From Nocardioides alkalitolerans (GTDB lineage: Bacteria > Actinomycetota > Actinomycetes > Propionibacteriales > Nocardioidaceae): a DNA stretch of 64,000 nucleotides. Both the position numbers and the translations under genes were made by a program. The DNA is taken from the NCBI GenBank assembly GCA_038184435.1, contig CP116227.1, positions 2,757,501 to 2,821,500 on the forward strand. The letters run 5' to 3'. Position 1 is the stretch's first letter. The number at the start of each line of letters is the position of its first letter. This document shows positions 15,756 to 23,476 of this stretch, piece after piece. Under the pieces are notes generated by a model, which was given only the letters and a program-made list of their open reading frames with translations, was not told the DNA's origin and searched no databases.

Positions 15756-17354
15756 TCACATCCGGAAGACCGCGAACCCACGGGTCCCGGTCACCTCGTT
15801 GTTGTGGCACATCGACAGGGCCATCCCGAGCACGTCACGGGTGTCCCGGGGGTCGATGACGCCGTCGTCGTAGCACTGGCCGCTCATGTAGAGGGCGAGC
15901 GACTCGGCCTCGATGCGCTCCTCGAGCGCCGCGCGACGCTCCGCGTCGGCCTCCTCGTCGAAGGGCCGTCCGGCGTTCTCCGCGGCCTGACGGGCGACGA
16001 TCGACATGACGCCGGCGAGCTGCTCGGGCCCCATGATCGCCGTCTTCGAGCTCGGCCAGGTGAAGAGCAGGCGGGGGTCGTAGGAGCGGCCCGACATGCC
16101 GTAGTTGCCCGCGCCGTACGAGGCCGCCAGGTTGATCGTGATGTGCGGGACCTTCGAGTTGGTGACGGCGTTGATCATCTTCGAGCCGTCCTTGATCATG
16201 CCGTTCTGCTCGTACTGCGTGCCGACCATGAAGCCGGTCGTGTTCTGCAGGAAGATCAGCGGGGTGTCCGTCTGGTTGCAGAGCAGGATGAACTCCGCGC
16301 CCTTCTTGGCCTCCTCGTTGAACAGCACGCCGCGCGCGTTGGCGAGGATGCCCACCGGGTAGCCGTGGACCGTGGCCCAGCCGGTGACGAGGGCCGTGCC
16401 GTAGAGCGGCTTGTACTCCTCGAAGCGCGAGCCGTCGACGACCCGGGCGATCACCTCGCGCGGGTCGAAGGGCACCTTCAGGTCGACCGAGGCGATGGCG
16501 AGCAGGTCCTCGGGGTCGTGCACGGGTGCGTCGACCTCCGCGGCGGCGGGCGTGCCGTGCTTGCGCCAGTTGAGGTGCTCGACGATGTCGCGGCCGATCG
16601 CGATGCACTCCTCCTCGTCGGCGGCCAGGTAGTCCGCCAGGCCGGAGGTGCGTGCGTGCATGTCGCCGCCGCCGAGGCTCTCGTCGTCGGCGTCCTCGCC
16701 GGTCGCCATCTTGACCAGCGGCGGACCGCCGAGGAACACCTTCGCCTGGTTCTGCACCATCACGGCGTAGTCGCACATGCCCGGCACGTAGGCGCCGCCC
16801 GCCGTCGAGTTGCCGAACACGAGCGCGATGGTCGGAACCCCGGCCGCCGAGAGCGCGGTCAGCTCGTGGAAGAGCCGGCCCGCGGGCACGAACAGCTCGG
16901 CCTGCCGCTGCAGGTCACCGCCGCCGGACTCGACGAGGCTGATGGTGGGGAGCCGGTTCTCGCGGGCGACCTGCATGGCCCGGAGCACCTTCTTCCACGT
17001 GTAGGGGTTCGAGGCGCCGCCCCGCACGGTCGGGTCGTGGGCGACGATCATGCACTCGACGCCGCTCACGACGCCGATGCCCGTCACGCAGCTCGCCCCG
17101 ACGGGGAACTCGGTCCCCCAGGCGGCGACGTTGCCGAGCTCGAGGAACGGTGCGTCACGGTCGACGAGCAGCTCGATGCGCTCGCGGGCGAGCAGCCGAC
17201 CACGCTCGCGGTGGCGGGCGACGTACCGCTCCCCGCCTCCCGCGATGGCGAGGTCGAGCTGCCGGTCGAGCTCCGCGATCCGCTCCAGGTTGCCCTCGCG
17301 GTTCGCGACGGCGACGTCCGAGCCGAGGTCGAAGGTGGAGGTGAGGACCTTCAT
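15756..17354 (-). CDS. Acyl-CoA carboxylase beta subunit (carboxyltransferase)
   Basis: A 532-residue carboxyltransferase that moves CO2 from biotin to an acyl-CoA. Crotonase-like halves are recognisable: GGASNPYTWKKVLRAMQVAR and LVESGGGDLQRQAELFVPAG in the N-half, GFMVGTQYEQNGMIKDGSKM and GAGNYGMSGRSYDPRLLFTW in the C-half. The GxxxxYE and MCB-like pattern is closer to methylcrotonyl- or geranyl-CoA carboxylases than to acetyl-CoA carboxylase. AAAGGAAGAG lies in front of the ATG at 17354. It stands 24 bp after the phosphate acyltransferase gene and is followed by its alpha partner, as in liu and atu operons. Confidence 0.92.
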   Translation of the reverse strand: MKVLTSTFDLGSDVAVANREGNLERIAELDRQLDLAIAGGGERYVARHRERGRLLARERIELLVDRDAPFLELGNVAAWGTEFPVGASCVTGIGVVSGVECMIVAHDPTVRGGASNPYTWKKVLRAMQVARENRLPTISLVESGGGDLQRQAELFVPAGRLFHELTALSAAGVPTIALVFGNSTAGGAYVPGMCDYAVMVQNQAKVFLGGPPLVKMATGEDADDESLGGGDMHARTSGLADYLAADEEECIAIGRDIVEHLNWRKHGTPAAAEVDAPVHDPEDLLAIASVDLKVPFDPREVIARVVDGSRFEEYKPLYGTALVTGWATVHGYPVGILANARGVLFNEEAKKGAEFILLCNQTDTPLIFLQNTTGFMVGTQYEQNGMIKDGSKMINAVTNSKVPHITINLAASYGAGNYGMSGRSYDPRLLFTWPSSKTAIMGPEQLAGVMSIVARQAAENAGRPFDEEADAERRAALEERIEAESLALYMSGQCYDDGVIDPRDTRDVLGMALSMCHNNEVTGTRGFAVFRM

Positions 17355-17378
17355 CGTTCTCTTCCTTTCCGGGCGGGC

Positions 17379-18227
17379 TCAGCCCGCCATCGGGTCCGAT
17401 GCCCGGTGGGCGCTCTCGGCGCGGGCGAGCAGGTCGACGGTGGCGACGATGTCGTCGGTGGAGCAGCCGCGGGAGAGGTCGACCCACGGGCGGTCCAGCC
17501 CCAGCACGAACGACCCGAGGGCGGTGGCGCCCCCGACCCGTTCGGCCACCTTGTAGGCGATGTTGGCGGCCTCGAGCGACGGGAAGACCAGCACGTTCGC
17601 GGCCCCGGCGACCTCGGACCCGGGCGCCTTGCGGGCGGCCACCCGCGGGTCCACGGCGACGTCGAACTGCACCTCGCCCTCGACGAGCAGGTCGGGTCGC
17701 TCCTCCCGCACCCGGCGCGTGGCCTCCTGCACGAGCCGCACCCGCGGGTGGGCCGCACTGCCGGCCGTCGAGAACGAGAGCATGGCGACGCGGGCGCGCT
17801 CCGCGAACGTGCGTTCGTGGTGCTCGGCCGCCGTCACGGCGATCTCGGCCAGCTGCGCGGCGTCGGGGTCGGGGACGACGACGCAGTCGGCGTACGTCGT
17901 CCAACGGCCCTCGGGGCCCCCGATAGCGAAGCAGGCCGAGACGAGGCGACCGCGCCGCAACCGGCGGATGCCGGCGCGGACCATCTCGGCGCTGGAGGTG
18001 AGGCTGCCGCCCACACCGGCGGCAACGATGCCCTCGGCCACCAGCCGGGCGAGGTGGTCGACCGGGTTGGTGCCCGCCGGCGCCGTGACCCGCTCGGCAC
18101 CGGGCGGTGCGTCGTCGCCGGCGGTCCCGACGAGGACCGGCACGACCCGACCGGCGGCCACGAGGCGGGCCGCTGCCTCCTGGACGCGGGCGTCCTGCGC
18201 GTCGGCGAGCCCGATCCGGACGGTCAT
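17379..18227 (-). CDS. Phosphate acyltransferase (PTA/PTB type)
   Basis: A 282-residue protein of the phosphotransacetylase/phosphotransbutyrylase fold, which exchanges CoA and phosphate on an acyl group. Conserved stretches include LVEGEVQFDVAVDPRVAARK, NVLVFPSLEAANIAYKVAER and VDLSRGCSTDDIVATVDLLA near the C-terminus, all characteristic of the family. No acyl kinase gene is nearby. Its presence between AtuA-type genes and the carboxylase is unusual for isoprenoid or leucine operons; it could salvage CoA by forming an acyl phosphate. It overlaps its upstream neighbour by 4 bp (ATGA). Confidence 0.85.
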   Translation of the reverse strand: MTVRIGLADAQDARVQEAAARLVAAGRVVPVLVGTAGDDAPPGAERVTAPAGTNPVDHLARLVAEGIVAAGVGGSLTSSAEMVRAGIRRLRRGRLVSACFAIGGPEGRWTTYADCVVVPDPDAAQLAEIAVTAAEHHERTFAERARVAMLSFSTAGSAAHPRVRLVQEATRRVREERPDLLVEGEVQFDVAVDPRVAARKAPGSEVAGAANVLVFPSLEAANIAYKVAERVGGATALGSFVLGLDRPWVDLSRGCSTDDIVATVDLLARAESAHRASDPMAG

Positions 18228-18562
18228 CCCAGCAGCTCGGTGGGCACCTCGACGGTCATCTGCAGCAGGCCGAGCGACAGCGTCTTCCCCTGCGCGTCGG
18301 TGCGGAGCGACGCCGCGCCCCCGCCGTCGAGGGCGTCGTGGAGCAGGAAGTTCAGCGCCTTCAGGTTGGGCAGCTCGTGGCGCTCGACCCCGCCGCGGCA
18401 GAGCGCGCGGAAGTGCGCCTCCACCCGCTCGGGGGTCACCTGCTCCCGCAGCACCTCGAAGACGCGCTCGTCGTCGGTCCAGAGCCCGATGTTGGCGTCG
18501 GCGCCCTTGTCTCCCGAGCGGGCCGAGGCCACCCGGCCGAGCGGAACGGTCGTCGTGCTCAT
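18224..18562 (-). CDS. AtuA-related small protein
   Basis: A 112-residue protein homologous to the C-terminal domain of longer AtuA/DUF1446 proteins: it contains VASARSGDKGADANIGLW near the start and HELPNLKALNFLLHDALDGG in the second half. In many organisms this domain is fused to the AtuA body; here it is a separate gene. The ATG at 18562 overlaps the AtuA stop (ATGA), and its stop overlaps the acyltransferase start. It very probably forms a complex with the AtuA protein. Confidence 0.86.
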   Translation of the reverse strand: MSTTTVPLGRVASARSGDKGADANIGLWTDDERVFEVLREQVTPERVEAHFRALCRGGVERHELPNLKALNFLLHDALDGGGAASLRTDAQGKTLSLGLLQMTVEVPTELLG

Positions 18563-19932
18563 GCCACGACCTCCTTCACCTGCACGCGGGCCTCGACGGC
18601 CGACTTCTCGATCAGGGCCGGCCAGAAGCCGACGATCTCGCTCGCCTTGGGGCGTCCTCCGGCGAAGCCCGTGAGACCCGGGGGGCCGGAGGTGAGCAGC
18701 GAGGCCAGCTCGGCGCCGAGCCTGTTGACGGCCGCCTTGTCGGTCGAGCGCACGGAGACGCGCAGCACGACCTCGGAGGGGGCGGTCGCCGGCTCGGGGA
18801 GCATGTCCGCGTAGAGCACGTTGGTGCCGACGACCTCGACGAGGCAGTCCTCGGCCGGGAAGACGACGCCCTCCTCGGCGAGGCGGGCGAGCAGGATCTC
18901 GGCGGTGAGGCGGGCCTTGGCCGCGGCATCCGGTCCGCCGACCGTCAGCTGCGCCGTCGTGCGCCACCCGTCGAGGGTGCTGATCGACACCTTGTAGGTG
19001 TCGGTGGGCGCGCTGCCGCGCACCCCGTGCACCCGCACCCGGTCGGGGCCGTCCTGCTCGAGGCGGATGGAGGTGAAGTCGGCGACGACGTCGGGGGTCA
19101 GGTAGCGCTCGGGCTCCCCCAGCTCGTAGAGCAGCTGGGCGGTGACCGTGCCGACGTCGACGAGCCCGCCGGTGCCGGCCTTCTTGGTCACGACGAACGT
19201 CCCGTCCGCGGCGACCTCCACGAGGGGGTAGCCGATGCCGGCCAGGTCGGGCACCGACTCCCAGCGGTCGTAGTTGCCGCCCGTGCACTGCGTGCCGCAC
19301 TCGAGGACGTGTCCGGCGACCGTGCCCGCCGCGAGGAGGTCGTGGTCGTCCTCGGTCCAGCCGAACTCGTGGATGAGCGGCGCCAGCGTGAGCGACGGGT
19401 CCGTGACCCGCCCGGTGATGACGACGTCGGCACCGGCGGCGAGCGCCTCGGCGATCGGGAACGCCCCGAGGTAGACGTTCGCGCTCTGGACCCGGTCGAG
19501 CTCGTCCGCGAGCGGGGCCCCGGTCGTCATGTTGGTCAGTCCGTGACCGCTGTCGAGGAGGCGCGGCAGGTCCGCCATCACGTCGTCCCCGCCGACGGTG
19601 GCGACGACGACGTCGAGCCCCAGCCGGCGCACCACGTCGTCGACGGCCGCCGCGCACGCCTCCGGGTTGACCCCGCCGGCGTTGGCGATGACCTTGATCC
19701 CGTGCTCCTTGCAGTGCGGCAGGATCCGCTCGAGCTGGGCGACGAAGTCGGTCGCGTAGCCCGCCTGCGGGTTCCGCGAGCGGAGCTTCTGCATGATGCT
19801 CATCGTCACCTCGGCGAGGAAGTCCATCGTCAGGTAGTCGATGCCCCCGCCCTGCACCAGCTGCAGCGGACCCCGGGCGGAGTCGCCCCAGAAACCTTGG
19901 CCGTTGCCGACCCTCACCACGTTGCGTGTCAT
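18559..19932 (-). CDS. Acyclic terpene utilization AtuA family protein (DUF1446)
   Basis: A 457-residue DUF1446 protein. The N-terminus has VRVGNGQGFWGDSARGPLQL, and further on come GIDYLTMDFLAEVTMSIMQK and LECGTQCTGGNYDRWESVP, all typical of AtuA. AtuA is needed for growth of Pseudomonas on citronellol-type acyclic terpenes, but its reaction is not established. It is the first gene of the long operon and has GAAGGAACG before the ATG at 19932. A palindrome at 19947-19966 lies just upstream, matching sites at the ABC transporter and ligase promoters. Confidence 0.93.
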   Translation of the reverse strand: MTRNVVRVGNGQGFWGDSARGPLQLVQGGGIDYLTMDFLAEVTMSIMQKLRSRNPQAGYATDFVAQLERILPHCKEHGIKVIANAGGVNPEACAAAVDDVVRRLGLDVVVATVGGDDVMADLPRLLDSGHGLTNMTTGAPLADELDRVQSANVYLGAFPIAEALAAGADVVITGRVTDPSLTLAPLIHEFGWTEDDHDLLAAGTVAGHVLECGTQCTGGNYDRWESVPDLAGIGYPLVEVAADGTFVVTKKAGTGGLVDVGTVTAQLLYELGEPERYLTPDVVADFTSIRLEQDGPDRVRVHGVRGSAPTDTYKVSISTLDGWRTTAQLTVGGPDAAAKARLTAEILLARLAEEGVVFPAEDCLVEVVGTNVLYADMLPEPATAPSEVVLRVSVRSTDKAAVNRLGAELASLLTSGPPGLTGFAGGRPKASEIVGFWPALIEKSAVEARVQVKEVVA

Positions 19933-19946
19933 CGTCGTTCCTTCTT

Positions 19947-19966
19947 TAGTGAAAGTGAATTCACTA
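19947..19966. promoter_or_regulatory. TetR-type operator, atuA promoter
   Basis: TAGTGAA-N6-TTCACTA, a perfect 7-bp inverted repeat, 15 bp upstream of the AtuA start codon. It is the best copy of the motif repeated at 24724, 24749, 24846, 29286 and 29357. This position suits repression of the long catabolic operon. Confidence 0.75.
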
Positions 19967-20023
19967 TTACTTGGCGGACGGGTCCTGTCAAGGTCCCGTC
20001 GTGGCTTTCGTACGGCGCGGGGC

Positions 20024-20743
20024 TCAGCCCTCGGCGAGCGCGGACTCCCCCAGGAAGGCGCGCAGCACCGACGCGTCGGCGCGCACCTCGGCGCTGGTGC
20101 CGCGGAAGGCGACCTGCCCGCGGTTCACCACCGTCACGTCGGACGCGATGCCGAGACCGGCCTCCGCGTTCTGCTCGACCATCAGCACGCCGATCCCGCT
20201 CTCGGCCATGAGCCCGACCTTCTCGACGACGACGTCGACCATGGCGGGGGCGAGACCCATCGACGGCTCGTCGAGCAGCACGAACGCCGGGTCGGACATC
20301 AGCGCACGCCCGAAGGCCAGCATCTGCTGCTCCCCGCCGCTCAGCAGCCCGGCTGCCCCCCGGCGCCGCTCGTGGAGCACGGGGAACATCTCCCAGATCC
20401 GCTCGAGCACCTCGCGCGCCCGGCCCGGCGCCGTCGTGTGGCCCCCCAGGCGGAGGTTCTCCTCGACCGTCATCGGCGCGAAGACGCGACGGCCCTCGGG
20501 GACGAGGGCGACCCCGGCTCCCACGACCCGGTGGGCCGGGAGGCCCGTCGTGTCGAGGTCGCCGACCCGGACCGATCCCCGGGCCGGTCGCACGACCCCG
20601 GCGACGGCGTTGAGCGTGGTGCTCTTGCCCGCGCCGTTGGGCCCGAGGACGAGCGAGACCTGGCCGGGCCGGACCTCGAGGTCGATCCCGGCGACGGCCT
20701 CCACGTGTCCGTAGCTCACGTGCAGGTCACTGATCTGCAGCAT
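20024..20743 (-). CDS. Branched-chain amino acid-type ABC transporter ATPase (LivF-like)
   Basis: A 239-residue ATP-binding subunit. Walker A GPNGAGKST is at 34-42; the signature LLSGGEQQMLAFGRALMSDP is followed by Walker B FVLLDEPSMGLAP. The size and pattern are those of LivF. It is the last gene of the five-gene import operon and overlaps the LivG-like gene by 17 bp. The hydrophobic amino acid family of transporters also carries short-chain amides, urea and aromatic or isoprenoid acids, so the substrate need not be an amino acid. The 92 bp after its stop hold the promoter and operator of the AtuA operon. Confidence 0.93.
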   Translation of the reverse strand: MLQISDLHVSYGHVEAVAGIDLEVRPGQVSLVLGPNGAGKSTTLNAVAGVVRPARGSVRVGDLDTTGLPAHRVVGAGVALVPEGRRVFAPMTVEENLRLGGHTTAPGRAREVLERIWEMFPVLHERRRGAAGLLSGGEQQMLAFGRALMSDPAFVLLDEPSMGLAPAMVDVVVEKVGLMAESGIGVLMVEQNAEAGLGIASDVTVVNRGQVAFRGTSAEVRADASVLRAFLGESALAEG

Positions 20744-21527
20744 CGGCCTTCCACCCCTTCCCGAGGTATGCCTCCTGGACCCGTGGGTCGGCGACCACGT
20801 CGGCCGGCCGCCCCTCGGTCAGCAGGCGACCCTGCGCCATCGCGAACAAGTGGTCGCAGGTGTCGAGCATCATCTGGACGTCGTGCTCGATGAGCAGCTG
20901 CAAGAGTCCCTCCGAGCGCAGCTGCCGCATCAGTGCGGAGATCTCGACGCGCTCGGCGGCGTTCATGCCCGCCGTCGGTTCGTCGAGGAGGAGCAGCCGC
21001 GGGTCCATCACGATCGCGCGGGCGATCTCCACCCGGCGCTGCGTGCCGTAGGACAGCTCGGACGGTCGGGCCCGGGCGACGTCGGTCAGGCCGGTGCGCT
21101 CGAGCGCCTCGGCCACCGGGCCGGGGAGGCCCCGCAGCGGCGCGCGCCGCTCGGCGCGCGACCGTGCGTCGTACCCCAGCTGGACGTTGGCGGCGACCGA
21201 CAGGTCGCCCAGGAGCCGCACCGTCTGGAACGTGCGCGCGATACCCAGCCCCGGGACCCGCCCCGGGCGGACCCGCTCGTAGCGGGTGCCCCCGACCATG
21301 AGCTCGCCGCGGGTGAGGCGGGTCAACCGCGTCAGCGCCGCCACCAACGTGCTCTTGCCGGACCCGTTCGGACCGATGATGCCGGAGATCCCGCCCTCGG
21401 CGAGCGTCATCGTGATGCCGTCGACGGCCTTGACCCCGCCGTAGTGGACCGCGAGGTCCCGGATCTCGAGGACCGCTCCCCCGGTGCCCGCGGTGCGCTC
21501 CGCACCCGTGGTGGTCGTGCTGCTCAT
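20727..21527 (-). CDS. Branched-chain amino acid-type ABC transporter ATPase (LivG-like)
   Basis: A 266-residue ATP-binding subunit with Walker A GPNGSGKST and Walker B LLLLDEPTAGMNAAE. The signature is altered to ELSYGTQRRVEIARAIV, as is usual in LivG. The C-terminal LGKGWKADAADQ is the standard LivG tail. The ATG at 21527 overlaps the LivM stop by 4 bp. A long upstream extension of the frame lies inside the permease gene and is not used. It forms a heterodimer with the LivF-like ATPase below the two permeases. Confidence 0.92.
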   Translation of the reverse strand: MSSTTTTGAERTAGTGGAVLEIRDLAVHYGGVKAVDGITMTLAEGGISGIIGPNGSGKSTLVAALTRLTRLTRGELMVGGTRYERVRPGRVPGLGIARTFQTVRLLGDLSVAANVQLGYDARSRAERRAPLRGLPGPVAEALERTGLTDVARARPSELSYGTQRRVEIARAIVMDPRLLLLDEPTAGMNAAERVEISALMRQLRSEGLLQLLIEHDVQMMLDTCDHLFAMAQGRLLTEGRPADVVADPRVQEAYLGKGWKADAADQ

Positions 21528-22462
21528 CGGGCTGCCACCTCCTGCTCCGCAGCCGCGGCCGCGCTCGGTGCCTCGGGTCGTGGCTCGGACCCCGGGCGTG
21601 GACGCGGGCGTGGACGCATCCGGTCGACCAGCCAGCGACGAACCGAGCACCACAGGCCATAGAGACCGGTCGGCAGGAAGATCGCGGCGAGCACGACGAT
21701 GAGTCCGTAGACGAACTCCTGCCACTCGCCGACGACCTCGAGCACGCTCGGCAGCCAGGTGAAGAGCACGGCGCCGATCACCGCACCGCGCCACGAGAGG
21801 GCGCCGCCGACGATGATCGTGGTGAGCGCGACCACCACGAGGTGGAAGCTGACGTCCTGCAGCCCCACGGCCGACCGGGTCAGGGTGTTGAGGCAGCCGG
21901 CGAGGCCGCCGAGGAAGCCGCTCACGACGAAGGCCGTCAGCCGGTAGGCACGGACGTTGACGCCCATGGAGGCAGCCAGCTCGGGGTCCTCCCGCACGGT
22001 CGTGATGCGCCGGGACAGGCGACCGACCTCCGTGAGGTGCACGAGCACCAGCACGAGCACGACGGTGCCGAACAGCAGCCCCATCGTGAGGTTCGTGAAG
22101 ACACCGAAGAGGCCGACCGGCCCGCCCGTCCAGTCCCCGCCGTTCAGCGCCACCACGCCGACCGTGAGGTCGAAGGCGATGGTCGCCATCGCGAGGTAGA
22201 GACCCGCGAGCCGGTAGATGATCACGCCGAGCAGGAGGCCGACGGCCGCGGCGACGAGGCCGGAGACGAGCATCGTGGGCAGGGCGCCCATCTCCTCGCG
22301 CAGCACGAGGTTGGCCGAGACGTAGGCCCCGATGCCGTACGAGCCCACGCCGGCCAGCGAGAACACCCCGAGCCGGAGCGGCACCTGGATGCTGAGCGCC
22401 AGCAGGATCGCGACGAGGGTGGCCTGGACGAGCACCAGGTTGGAGGCGTAGAAGGCACTCAT
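21524..22462 (-). CDS. Branched-chain amino acid-type ABC transporter permease (LivM-like)
   Basis: A 312-residue permease with about eight to nine membrane helices. LivM features are seen: LSIQVPLRLGVFSLAGVGSY near the start, the coupling-loop stretch GRLSRRITTVREDPELAAS (the EAA-like loop) and LVVVALTTIIVGGALSWRG. The C-terminus (about 280-312) is a basic, Pro- and Ala-rich cytoplasmic tail, longer than usual. The ATG at 22462 overlaps the LivH stop (ATGA), and the stop overlaps the LivG start. Confidence 0.91.
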   Translation of the reverse strand: MSAFYASNLVLVQATLVAILLALSIQVPLRLGVFSLAGVGSYGIGAYVSANLVLREEMGALPTMLVSGLVAAAVGLLLGVIIYRLAGLYLAMATIAFDLTVGVVALNGGDWTGGPVGLFGVFTNLTMGLLFGTVVLVLVLVHLTEVGRLSRRITTVREDPELAASMGVNVRAYRLTAFVVSGFLGGLAGCLNTLTRSAVGLQDVSFHLVVVALTTIIVGGALSWRGAVIGAVLFTWLPSVLEVVGEWQEFVYGLIVVLAAIFLPTGLYGLWCSVRRWLVDRMRPRPRPRPGSEPRPEAPSAAAAAEQEVAAR

Positions 22463-23346
22463 ACCCGCCGCACCTCCTGGCGGCCGAAGATGCCCTGGGG
22501 GCGGAGCAGGAGGACGGCGAAGATGATGCCGAACGAGACCGCCTCGACCCACATGCCACTGGTCTGCGTCAGCACCCAGACCTCGGAGGCGGCGAGGGTG
22601 AAGCAGCCGACGACGACGCCGACCGTGCTGCCGACGCCGCCGAGCACGACGCAGGCGAAGGCCTTGATGAGGAGGGCGTCGCCGCTCTCGGCGGAGATCG
22701 CCCCGAGGTTCAGGGTGAGCAGCACCCCGGCGAGACCGGCGAGGCCCCCGGCGACGGCCATGGTGGCCCACGCGTAGCGCCGGCGGTCGATGCCCATCAG
22801 GGCCGCCACCTGGTCGTCGACACCGAGCGAGCGGAGCGCGAGACCCGCCCGCGTGCGACGCAAGTACCACGCCAGCGCGGCGGCCGCACCCGCGGCGCAG
22901 ACCACGGTGGCGACCTGGATCGAGCTGACACGCACGCCGCCTACGGTCCAGATGCTGGCCTCGAACCCGGAGGCCGACAACCCGAAGGCCAGGTTCTTGG
23001 TCTGGTGGGAGGCGAGCGCGATCGGCAGCATGGCCACGCCGATGCCCCCGATGAGGATGCGGGTCTCGGCGGCCCGCTCACTGGTGGCGCGACGCCGTAC
23101 CTGGTCGAAGACGAGGACCTGCATCAGCAGCGACATCGTCGCGCCGATGAGGATGGCCACGACCGCGAGCACGGGCACCGGCAGCTGCCGCACCTCGAGG
23201 AGCTCGTAGCAGCCGTAGGCCGCCGAGACGAAGATCGCCCCGTGGGCGAAGTTGAGGATGCCGATGGTGCCCCACGCGGTGCTCAGGCCGAGCGCGAAGA
23301 GCAGGTAGACGGAGCCGAGGCTCGCGATGGCGACGAGTTCCTGCAC
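22459..23346 (-). CDS. Branched-chain amino acid-type ABC transporter permease (LivH-like)
   Basis: A 295-residue permease starting at GTG 23346 (VQELVAIASLGSVYLLFAL), preceded by AGAGAGGGGA. LivH marks include WGTIGILNFAHGAIFVSAAY and the coupling loop RSLGVDDQVAALMGIDRRRY. It has about eight membrane helices. It pairs with the LivM-like permease. The 130 bp between it and the solute-binding protein gene hold a strong hairpin (23403-23443) that may lower permease expression relative to the binding protein. Confidence 0.91.
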   Translation of the reverse strand: MQELVAIASLGSVYLLFALGLSTAWGTIGILNFAHGAIFVSAAYGCYELLEVRQLPVPVLAVVAILIGATMSLLMQVLVFDQVRRRATSERAAETRILIGGIGVAMLPIALASHQTKNLAFGLSASGFEASIWTVGGVRVSSIQVATVVCAAGAAAALAWYLRRTRAGLALRSLGVDDQVAALMGIDRRRYAWATMAVAGGLAGLAGVLLTLNLGAISAESGDALLIKAFACVVLGGVGSTVGVVVGCFTLAASEVWVLTQTSGMWVEAVSFGIIFAVLLLRPQGIFGRQEVRRV

Positions 23347-23402
23347 AGCAGGCGTCCCCTCTCTGGTGACGGGTGGTGCGGTCCGCCGGGACCGTGGTCG
23401 AG

Positions 23403-23443
23403 GGCGGGGTCGGCGACCGGACGTACCGGCCGCCGACCCCGCC
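23403..23443 (-). terminator. Intra-operon hairpin between binding protein and permease genes
   Basis: Two perfectly complementary 13-base arms (23403-23415 and 23431-23443, GGCGGGGTCGGCG) with a 15-nt loop. It is placed between the binding-protein stop and the first permease start. It probably acts as an attenuator or mRNA-end stabiliser giving excess binding protein; no T-run follows. Confidence 0.65.
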
Positions 23444-23476
23444 GGCGCTCCGCGGCCACGGGGGCCGCGGACGCGG

